Virus record (IMG/VR): IMGVR_UViG_3300021425_000087
Location: 1 to 36,791 of that record
Strand: one strand, 5' to 3'
Length of the DNA: 36,791 nt
Source of the DNA: a virus
The notes beneath the pieces are model-generated. The model was given only the letters and a program-made list of their open reading frames with translations. It searched no databases and had not been told where the DNA came from. Made by a program: the position numbers and the translations under genes. Positions 25,401 to 33,900 of the stretch are shown in pieces (the stretch's first letter is position 1; each line of letters starts with the position of its first letter).

Positions 25401-27360
25401 TTCAAGTGACGATGTAATTGTATCAAATATTCAAGATGAAGAATTTTTCGCTAAAAATCTTTCAGGAACTGCTGCTACATTTGGCGAAGTAGAAATTGAA
25501 TCTACGCTTACCGCTCCAACTATTTCTGGCAATACAGCATCATTTTCTTCTATTACATCTCAGGATACATTAACATTAAGTGCCCCCACAAGCATTAATT
25601 TAAATTCTGATGTAAATATATCTACCAATCTTCAAATTTCTTCAGATAGTGGTGATGTATTAACAGCGGGAGAATTAAAAACACTAGATTCTTTAAATGT
25701 AAATGATATTTTAAATATTACTGATAATACTATTTCTACAACTGTTGGATATGATTTAATTTTTGACACTCCAATTAATCAAGTTCCAAAATTTGACGCT
25801 ACTACTGCTTTACAAATTCCTGCTGGAAATGAAGCTAGCAAACCATCAACATCATATAATGGATACATTAGATTTAACACAGATACCAATCAATATGAAG
25901 GATTTAGTGAATCATCTGGCGCTTGGTCTTCTCTTGGTGGTGTAAGAGATCTAGATGGTAATACTACCATTCTTGCCGAACAAACTGTAGGTGCTAATGA
26001 CAATACTCTATGGTTTATTAATGATAATGTTAACACAGTAAGATTCTCTAAAACACATCAAGAGTTTGTAAATGCCAAGAAAATTAGATCTGTCAATACA
26101 TCAGCTCCCAGTTATGTTTCTTGGACTGCTAACACTCCTTATGGTCCAGGAGAGAATGTTGATGTTGGAGATTATGTAAGATATAAAACATTTGTTTTTG
26201 AAGTGATTGCTGCTGGTACTACGGCTGGTTCTGGAAGTGAACCAATAGATACGAGTGGTAATAATTTTACAAATGGTACTACTACGCTAAAGTACATTAC
26301 TTCATCAGCATCAACATTACTATTTGAAGAAATTTCTAACTTGAGAATTGGCGAGGGTGTTCCTCTAACATTTGATAATGATCTAAGAATTACTAAGAAT
26401 ACTATCGCTACTGATGTAAGTGATATTACTATTAGACCATATGATGAAAAGAAAGTAATTATTAATGCTACATCATCTTTAGTTATTCCTGTTGGTGATA
26501 ACAATCAAAAGGGATCACCAAGTAGAGGATCGATCCGTTACAATACGACAGATAGTCAATTTGAAGGATTTAATGGAGCTCAATGGGGTGGACTTGGTGG
26601 CGTAAAAGACGTTGACCAAGATACCAAGATCGAAGCAGAAACTGGTCCTGGTAATGATGAGGATATTCTATATTTCTTTAATGCTGGAGATAATACCTTA
26701 AGATTAACAACTACTCAGTTAGAATTTGGTACGGTTGATACTATTGTTTCTTCCGACACAGACACTTTAAACATCAATGCTGCTACAATCACGTTCGATT
26801 CGTTAGCAACGACGATTGATAATACTGATTCTACAATTTCATTTATCACCACATCTAAAGATAATTTAGATTTTGGTCTTTCTACAGGTATCAATAATGA
26901 CCACTTGTTGAGATTAAAAGATACTGGAGAGGTTGTCTTTAACTTAGGATTCGGAACTGGAACTCCTGATAATCTAACTCTACTAAATGATGATCTAACT
27001 AATTTTGAGTTAAAGCACACGAGAGTTAGCACTTCCAAAATTCCTCTTGTAAGAGGCACACTAAATTCTGGCAACTCTACAATTTATTCTACGGCAACAG
27101 AATCTTCTGCTAAGGTTTGTCTTACAGCACATAATACCACAACGGGTGATAAGGAATTAGTTGAATATTATGTTATTGATGATGGTACAGACGTTTACTT
27201 TACTGACTACAATAATGTAAAAACTGGTAGCGAGTTAGTATCTACAGTGTTTGATATTGACCCCTCAAATAATGTTAGAATTACGTTTACTTTGAATACT
27301 GGATTGACGGTCGGTGATAACGTTACCGTCACTCTAATCAAGACCGTCACCAAGAGGTAA
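22471..27360 (+). CDS. Baseplate or tail-fibre adhesin with cupredoxin-like and GxGY modules (1,629 residues)
   Basis: The N-terminus (ARTDTFEVQRQKINQIGD, then GNLKLGDGTRTAPSLGF) resembles a short attachment segment in many cyanophage fibre proteins and recalls the KIN motif at the start of T4 gp9 and gp10. Residues about 108-265 are tandem GxNYxPGTY-type beta repeats. A cupredoxin-like domain follows (about 272-366; H304, C352, H355, M358), then more GxGY repeats and two GMxVxG modules (about 513-650). A second, degenerate cupredoxin-like copy (about 787-955) is interrupted by another GMxV module. Two copies of a fibre module with GxIRFNTDxxQYEGF-type motifs occupy about 1107-1195 and 1330-1417. 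The C-terminus is a predicted beta domain. By position it is a T4 gp10, gp11 or gp12 replacement in the outer baseplate or a side fibre; the role is inferred. It overlaps the preceding gene by 14 bases. Confidence 0.75.
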   Translation: MPAINVARTDTFEVQRQKINQIGDILSNISAGGSDLQTGNLKLGDGTRTAPSLGFINESTLGIYRPSVNTIGFVSASKKTFDISSDGLYSYKDIVVRKNLLTTEGISILSSGQNYDPGQYNGVAVTGGTGTDALANIEVASFTGSITNSGENYSPGTYTLVPISGGSGTGTTASFVVNPLSVSITNAGSNYAPGTYPNVSLVNISSSGSGGIATIVVDDASTPSELPGSITAPGSGYTVPETELTNIPVINDPTQTFLITTIANPGTPPPNDVYVVNGTTQLTLNLLSSNTYRFDLSDSTVTGHPLVFTNTDGSPLNFYDYATVTKGTPGSPGAFVDLIIKPSASGSISYACSVHSGMGGTINISSGAVGVYGSGATANVTIGGGGTVTGFTLVTIGQGYNASDIVSFDASDVGGTGSGFEYTLSTPQYNGSVISISIENSGQNYSINDTFTVNSSDLNGYGSGLVLTSTTSPGQISDFEFDVKGTGYSVNDNLSLPGQITGITATLYGTVFFPTVSLDSASSTVTLSDTGNISEGMSVVGDGTGTGQVSEGTTVLSVDSSTQITLSATPAATGTTGITFSSSQSPYNQITPSSLDGIVQGSTVQVSSGSGSLLDGTTVSSVDYNSNIISLSSDPDLPGDVTLTFTPPFGLGTTPFEFNVEALGSVDTISITVGGNGYSLGDILSVNSIDLINPIEYVVTNKSILKITFTGTISSTTFSVGDTLNYDDGGDAPPEYEIYQVVTSGGNLDYLIVENVLLLTSGNQVTRNGLGGTQYTVDTVEASDKYFIDTGSGPELTPDLTLLVGNSYNFDLSDNSNQGRSFAFSKHPGGIWGNSYIQNVSTTLDTNSNQITVASTTNILEGMDVEVSVGPGDLVSGTTVVSVDSSTQLTLSSPALTSGLATLTFRGTEYTEGITRESNSLLVKVLEGTPTLYYYSSAADVDRSNEGGDPGDEASVTIDSNNPKVFGSGLSFSVSELSSDDVIVSNIQDEEFFAKNLSGTAATFGEVEIESTLTAPTISGNTASFSSITSQDTLTLSAPTSINLNSDVNISTNLQISSDSGDVLTAGELKTLDSLNVNDILNITDNTISTTVGYDLIFDTPINQVPKFDATTALQIPAGNEASKPSTSYNGYIRFNTDTNQYEGFSESSGAWSSLGGVRDLDGNTTILAEQTVGANDNTLWFINDNVNTVRFSKTHQEFVNAKKIRSVNTSAPSYVSWTANTPYGPGENVDVGDYVRYKTFVFEVIAAGTTAGSGSEPIDTSGNNFTNGTTTLKYITSSASTLLFEEISNLRIGEGVPLTFDNDLRITKNTIATDVSDITIRPYDEKKVIINATSSLVIPVGDNNQKGSPSRGSIRYNTTDSQFEGFNGAQWGGLGGVKDVDQDTKIEAETGPGNDEDILYFFNAGDNTLRLTTTQLEFGTVDTIVSSDTDTLNINAATITFDSLATTIDNTDSTISFITTSKDNLDFGLSTGINNDHLLRLKDTGEVVFNLGFGTGTPDNLTLLNDDLTNFELKHTRVSTSKIPLVRGTLNSGNSTIYSTATESSAKVCLTAHNTTTGDKELVEYYVIDDGTDVYFTDYNNVKTGSELVSTVFDIDPSNNVRITFTLNTGLTVGDNVTVTLIKTVTKR
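23284..23570 (+). other. Cupredoxin-like domain with candidate type-1 copper ligands
   Basis: Residues about 272-366 of the adhesin show the cupredoxin-type order: an N-terminal strand (TYRFDLSD), a GHPLVF turn with H304, and a C-terminal strand-loop YACSVHSGMGGTI with C352, H355 and M358. The spacing C-x2-H-x2-M is tighter than plastocyanin's C-x2-H-x4-M. Similar CxxHSGMGG loops occur in other marine phage structural proteins as I recall. Whether copper binds is unknown; the fold alone may be what is conserved. Confidence 0.6.
24832..25335 (+). repeat. Degenerate second cupredoxin-like copy, interrupted
   Basis: Residues about 787-955 of the adhesin repeat the layout of the first cupredoxin-like domain: LTLLVGNSYNFDLSD, then FAFSKHPGG (H827), then PTLYYYSSAADVD (930-942). 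Aligned with the first copy, the copper-ligand Cys becomes S936 and the following His becomes A939. Between the two halves lies a GMDVEVSVG-type module (about 834-907), one of three related modules in the protein. The copy looks structurally kept but unable to form the copper site. Confidence 0.5.
25789..26721 (+). repeat. Two copies of a fibre module in the adhesin
   Basis: Residues about 1107-1195 and 1330-1417 are clearly related: LQIPAGN / LVIPVGD, GYIRFNTDTNQYEGF / GSIRYNTTDSQFEGF, WSSLGGVRDLDGNT / WGGLGGVKDVDQDT, then DNTLWFIND / DEDILYFFN. About 135 unrelated residues separate them. The motif set is common in T4-like tail fibre proteins of cyanophages, where it probably forms a trimeric beta shaft. 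Confidence 0.7.
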
Positions 27361-27365
27361 TTTAA

Positions 27366-27881
27366 ATGGCACAGCAGTTAAAAACATTTGATTCTTTGGG
27401 GGGATTCTCAGTAGAGAATACCACTCTAATTACAGACACAAAAGATCTTACTAATGTTAATACTTTAGAAGTAAAGAACTCTGTGTTTGGAGATGCTACT
27501 TCTACTTCATATATTTTGAGAGGAAATACGACAGCAGTTCTTGCTTTAGATAACGTTGGTACTCAAATTACTTTACCATCAAGCACCATCAACTTTATCA
27601 CAGCTCATATTGTGGGAGTCAATGATACTGGTGCTGGTCATTTATCTCAGAAAATCGAATCTGTGGTTTCAGTAGCATCTAATGGTGCTGTACAAGAATT
27701 ATCTAATTTAATTACTATTATCAAAGATAGTGTTCCTGCTGGAGAAACATGGACTGTAGGGTTATTTGACACAGGTGCTGCTAATCGATTTAGTTATTCG
27801 GTAAGCAAATCTGGAGGTGCTCCAGCACAGACAGTTAAGTGGTTAGGATATGTTCAAGTTGTCAGTATTGATTGGACTTGA
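27366..27881 (+). CDS. Small virion structural protein, fibre-associated (171 residues)
   Basis: The N-terminus (TFDSLGGFSV, then NVNTLEVKNSVF) matches a short segment I recall from cyanophage virion proteins next to fibre genes. The rest is a compact beta domain with NFITAHIVGVN, LSQKIESVVSV and KDSVPAGETWTVGLFD, ending VQVVSIDWT. It has no signal peptide or membrane segment. It starts five bases after the adhesin stop, with AGAGG (27352-27356) as ribosome site, so the pair is almost certainly co-expressed. It may be a trimeric connector or tip protein for the neighbouring fibre; that is inference. The next late promoter starts two bases after its stop. Confidence 0.8.
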   Translation: MAQQLKTFDSLGGFSVENTTLITDTKDLTNVNTLEVKNSVFGDATSTSYILRGNTTAVLALDNVGTQITLPSSTINFITAHIVGVNDTGAGHLSQKIESVVSVASNGAVQELSNLITIIKDSVPAGETWTVGLFDTGAANRFSYSVSKSGGAPAQTVKWLGYVQVVSIDWT

Positions 27882-27882
27882 T

Positions 27883-27890
27883 GCTAAATA
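27883..27890 (+). promoter_or_regulatory. Late promoter octamer before the giant fibre gene
   Basis: GCTAAATA begins two bases after the TGA of the 171-residue gene and 48 bases before the ATG at 27931. It is the same variant as at 14169-14176 and gives a predicted leader of about 35 bases. Unlike at 14169, no strong inverted repeat covers the ribosome site here. That site is weak (AAAGG at 27914-27918, 12 bases from the ATG). Confidence 0.65.
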
Positions 27891-27930
27891 GATAAGAGAA
27901 TAAAACCATCGGCAAAGGCTGGGCAGTAAC

Positions 27931-30900
27931 ATGAGTTTTCAGTTTAATTCTGACAGAGAACAAATTAGAGGCGTTGACTCTACAATTATTGGATCTGGTT
28001 CTGTACGTATCAGATCTGGTTCTGGAATTGAAGAGCGAGAAATTTTCCAGGCAAAAGTCGATGCTACATCTGGTCTACCCAGAGTTGGTATTAATAGAAC
28101 TGGAAGACGTGTTGATTCTATCAGTGTACTTACCGAAGGTTCTGGTTATAGTTCTCAACCATCTGTAAATATTGATCCACCAACTTTGCCAGGCGGTATC
28201 CAAGCAATTGCTTCTGCTTCAACAGATAATTTTGGTAGAATCACTGGTATTCAGATTGATAACCCTGGTGACGGTTATGAATTTCCTCCACAAATAACAA
28301 TTGAAGGTGGTGGTGGTCAAGGTGGCACTGCCCAGGCATTCCTTGATACAATTGATTTCGAACTTGACGTTAATGGTGCCATTAGAACATCAACGTCTAT
28401 TATTTCGGATACAGCAAACATTCTCAACCTAGACATCAATAATCTGGTAACACCAGATTTGAAAGTTCGTGGACCCGATCTTAAGACATGGGCAAACGGA
28501 TCGGGAACTAGATTCCCACTCAATGTTGAAGTCAATAAAGATGCTTATTACTTCGAAGGTAATAACATCTATCAGATGTTGAATAGTGGTGTTACAGATA
28601 TTTTGCCACCATTCCATACAGATGGTGTTGAACTAAATGGTGAAGTACAAGTTAAACATATTGGTTTTAGAGTAGATTCTCCTGCTCTTCCTTTCTATGG
28701 AGAAACTGGAGAATCTGGTCTTTTCCCACGTTCTATTACTCCACTGCTTGGTGATAGATCTACTAAGATTGCTACAACAGAATACGTCCTCAACCTAGCA
28801 ACAAACGACGTTGGTGGTCGTATCTATGTTTCGGAACAGATTGGTAATGATAACAATGATGGTCGTTCACCAGTTAACCCTGTTAGAACAATTAAGAGAG
28901 CATGTCAGTTAGCATGGGAAACTCCTGGTGTTAAAGAATCTATCATCATTGCTGGTGGTAATTATATCGAAGATAACCCAATTTCAATTCCACCAGATGC
29001 TTCTATTGTAGGCGATAACCTTCGTCTGGTTATTATCAGACCAGCTAATACGGGTAAGCACATCTTCAAGTTTGGCGATAAGAACTATGTTATTGGCGTA
29101 ACATATCAAGACCAAGTTAACTCTTCTGGTGCTTCGGTTGGCACCTGGGACTTTGCTATGGTCTTTGATGACAAGCAAAGGATTACTTACGATATTGCTG
29201 CCAACGGAGATTTCGGAATTGAATTCCCTGTAGGTCATCAGTTCTTTGGTAACGAATCATTCCAAGCAAACTTTAGTTCTAACCTCACTGGTTTAGATCA
29301 GTTATCAGCAGGCATTGAAATTTTTGGTGTTAACTCTGGTGGTGTTGGTGTTATTGGTGAAGTTATATTCGACGAAACTGATCCAGCAGCTGATGATACT
29401 TACGAAACTGGTCAGTTAAAAAATATTGTAAGAACTTCTGGTAACACGTTTAATAACTCAGAATCATTCTTCTATGGTGGCACAGGAACAACTAAATGGA
29501 AGCCACAGACGGACTACGATCTTGGAGACATTGTTTGGACTAATGCTGTTCTTGGAGACCAATCTCTAACTGGTTATGTTTACACAGTAACTCAAGCTGG
29601 TACTTCTAGCACAACTAACCCCGACCATGGTGCTGGTGCTGCTCTTAACGGAACCGTAGAATTTACATTCTTACGTGGAGTTTATATCTTTACTGGTTCC
29701 CAAGTATCATCAACTACTCCAGAAGGTGAAGTTGTATTTACTAGTAAAGAGTATGAAACTGGTGATGAGTTACCAATTCAATTAGTTGATTTTAGCTTAC
29801 AAGGCACATTTAATGATGGTTTCCAAAGTGAAATTTACGGTAGTTCCGAAGATTTAGGTGGTATTGTTTTCTACACAAACCAGTTAGATGGTGCTGCTAA
29901 TATTCACGACTTTAAAGAAGGTGAAGAGATTGAAATTACTGGAATGCCAACGGTATCTCCAGATTTAAGTTTCTTAAACGGTAAGCACAGAATTTATAAA
30001 GTCATCGAAGATGCTGATGGTCGTTCTAGAAGATTTGTACTTCCCAAAAAAGTACCTGACTCGATTATATCAGACGATCCACTAAATAATCCTTGGGATC
30101 CTGCTACTGCTGCCGCTACTCCAAGTGTAAGGACTTTCTCAAAGTCCGTCACAATGACGCTATTGAACACACCAAACAAGTTCCCTGTCGCTACACCAGT
30201 AGCAAGAAGATATCAGGATGCTTGTTCACAGATCAGAAACAACATCGACTTCATTGCTGATGAAGTTGTCAGAAAGATTAATGATCAGTTCAAGCAAGAG
30301 TACTTCTTTGCTTATGATATTGGTGCAGGTGGCGGATTTGATTTTAAAATTTACCTCGGCACTTCAAGATTTGCTCACACATACGTCAGTGGTGGTACAG
30401 TAACCGCTGGTGGTAATACTTACAATGTAACGAATTTTGTATACGACTACAACGTTACTGGTACAGCAACAATCACTATTGATTCTGCTCCAGCTTTTGC
30501 TGAGGATGACACTATTCTTCTTGCCGATCTCACTGTATCTTGTATCATTGATGGTGTAGTAACCCAAAAGGTATATCCAAGTTTTAATATCCCTGTAAGC
30601 GACGCTAAGTGTCGTAGAGACGTTGGTCACTTCCTCAATGCTCTTATCCAGGACTTAGAATTTGGTAGCAACTACAATACTATCAATGCTGCCAGAAGAT
30701 ATTTCTCTGCTGGTCAAATTGAATATATTGATTATGAAATTATTCAAACCGTAAGAGCTATTGAGTATGCCAGGGAGTTGGCAATTTATGCCATGAGAAA
30801 GTGGCGTACTGGAACAGGACTTGCTGGCGAACCAGTATATGTTCCTCAGTATTCTACGATTGATCTCTATATTGACCCAACTGTTATTGATGACGTAGCA

Positions 30901-33900
30901 GCAACTGCTTGTGCTAACGTAGCATCTGCTATCAACACTTTGTCATATCTGTTTGTTGATATTATTGCTAATAATTCTTCTGGTACATATCTTGATGCTG
31001 CTTACTTAATTTCAAGAAACAGAAATCACATTGCCGATGAAGCATATGAACTAACTAAGGTACAATACCCATCATTAAGTCTTGCTAATATTGACGAACG
31101 TAAGTGCCGTAGAGATATTAATTACATTCTGTCTGGCGTACTTAGAGACCTTGTTCTTGGTGGAAATACTGGTGCCGTAACTGCTGCCGAAGAATACTAT
31201 ACAGGAACTGCTTTAACTGGAGTTCCTGTTGGAGAACTTGGTGCTACAAGATACGCCTTCAGAAAAGTAAGAGATTTGTCTATCCAGGCAATGAGAAACT
31301 GGAAGACAGCGGCGGGCAATGCTGTTACTCCAAGCTACACTATTATTCCACAGTTCACTGATAATACAATTTTAGTTGATGCTAATGGCACACCCACAGC
31401 ACAACTAACTCCAACAGATGCTACTTACGATCCCGCCACTGGTGATTTTGTAATGACATTTGCCAGTGCTCATGGAGTAACTACAAATGAATCTATTCGA
31501 TTAGAGATCGAATCGTTCGTGTTCACATGTAGCATGGACAACAACAGAACTGAGCACTATTTGCCAGAATCTGATCAACCAGCAGCTACACAACTGCTAC
31601 CAATTACTGCTGTAACTACTAATACGATTACAGTTAATGTAGGTGCCTCTGGTGCTAACCAGACATTTGATCCAACCGATGCTACTTATGATCCTGCTAC
31701 TGGTGATTTTGTCATCACCATCGAAGGTCATGGTCTTTCTACTGGAGAAGGTATCGTTCTTAGCGACAATAGCTTTACCTTCACATGTGATATGGATGGT
31801 AATGATGCTCAGAAAACTTATCCTCGTCCAGACATCGATCCTTTTGCTGGAAGATCTCTCAAGATCACTGGAACCACAGAAGACACCATTACAGTTAATG
31901 TAGGTGCTTCTGGTCCTAACAAGTATTTCACGCCGACTGCTGCTACATACGATCCTACTACAGGTGACATGACCGTCACTGTAGGTCAGCATGGTCTTGG
32001 TGTTGGACGTGGGGTTGTTCTTGAGGACAACTCATTCACGTTTACTTGCCTGACCGATCCTAATGATCCTAAAACATATCCACGTCCTGGTCAGGATCCA
32101 TTTGCTGGTAAGTCAATTGCTATCACATCTGTTGGCAATACAACTCACACGCCATCCAGTGCTGCTTACGATCCAGGAGCAGGTACGCTAACCATCACTC
32201 TTAATAGTCATGGATTCAGTCAGGGTGATTACATCAAGATTGATGACAATGCTATCACCTTCACATGTGATTTAGATGGCAATGCTACACAGCATACATA
32301 TCCACGCTCTTATGAGTATGCCAGCGGTAGATGGTTTGCTATTGATGTAGTTGATACTAACACCATTAGAATCAGTGGTCTGCCAATTCCAAGAGATCAA
32401 TCTACTCATACATTCGTATCGTTCGCTGCTAATGCTTTACAGCGTCAAGATGGCACATTTACTATTAATGTAGGTTCTTCTTCTGATACCTCAGCACATA
32501 CGTTCGTAAGTGCTACTGCTAATGCTATTAAGCACGAACCACAGACGACTCACACATTCGTAAGTGCTGCTGCTGGAGCAGTACAACATCTTCCACAATC
32601 AACTCACACATTCAAGAGAACTATCGGAACAAATCCAGTTGCTGCTTATCCTTCTGGTGGTAGTGCTCCCTGTGCTAACGTCGAAGCTACTCTAACCACT
32701 TCATTCGGATTAATTGATGGAATTTTAGAATTTGCTGCTGATTCTTCAAGTCAAACAGCAATTCAACCTGGATCAACTACAAAAACAACTGGAACTCTTT
32801 ATACTGGTGACAATGTAATTTCATATCCAAACAATGTTCTTAGAGATTCGGAAGGAAATTATGTAACCATTCGTGCTGTAGCCGACGATTTTCCTATTAT
32901 TTCAGCATCTCCTTATACTCAGAATGCTTCTATTATTTCTAAGGCTGGTGGTAGTGGTGCTCTGATTGATGGATCTAAAGTTAAGAGTCCAAACTGTCCT
33001 TTCCCAGGTCTTACCGATGGTAAGGCAACTTACCCAAATCAGGGTAAGTCAATGGTTGCTTCGGCATTCACAATTGTTTCCGAAAGAAATGGTACTGGAT
33101 ATAAGATTATTGAAGATGGTTATGTACAGTTGGTTTCTGTATTCTGTATCTTCACGGTTGATGGTATTCTTGCTGAATCTGGTGGTTATGCTTCGGTTAC
33201 TAACTCTGCTTCAAACTTCGGTACATTTGCTCTAAGAGCAACTGGATATAGAAAAGAAGCATATTCATTTGATGCTGGATTTGATTCTGATAATGGTTAT
33301 ATAAGAGCACGTATTGATTCTGTCACAACAGCAGTTAACGGACTCACAGAACTAACGATTGAAAATTTGGGAAGAGCACCACTTGAGCACTATATTGTTA
33401 AGATTGATGGATATGAAACTAGAGATCCCGATCTTGAGTACTTTATTAATGATGTTGTACTTATTAACGACGGTGTTCCATATACAGCTCGCGTTACTGT
33501 AACTGATGGTACAGGTGGAAATGAAATTGATCTTAATGATTCTACTACAGGACTACCAGTAGTACCATCTGTTCTCACAGGAAAGAACATTGCTTTACAT
33601 AGACCATCTATTGTTAACTCTTCATCTCACACATTTGAATTTGTTGGTTCTGGAACTACATACGAAGCTCTGCCAGAAAACGGTGGTATCAAGAGAGGTA
33701 ATCAAGAACAAGTATCTGAAAACTACGGTAGAGTTTATGCTTCAGGTACTGACGAACTTGGCGACTTTAAGGTTGGTGACTTCGTTATCATCGAGAACAG
33801 AACTGGTAACATTCAGTTTAAAGGAACGGTTTCGATCTCAGAAGTTGACTTCTTGAAACTGAGTGGTGGAGACGTTACAATTACTGGTTTCAGTAAGTTA

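Noticed and set aside
30082-30089. CTAAATAA inside the giant fibre gene as an internal late promoter
   Set aside because: It is not near any gene start, and AT-rich coding sequence makes chance matches likely.
31417-32640. CRISPR-like or DNA-level tandem repeat
   Set aside because: The similarity is at protein level with third-position differences and long units, as expected of fibre modules and not of an array.
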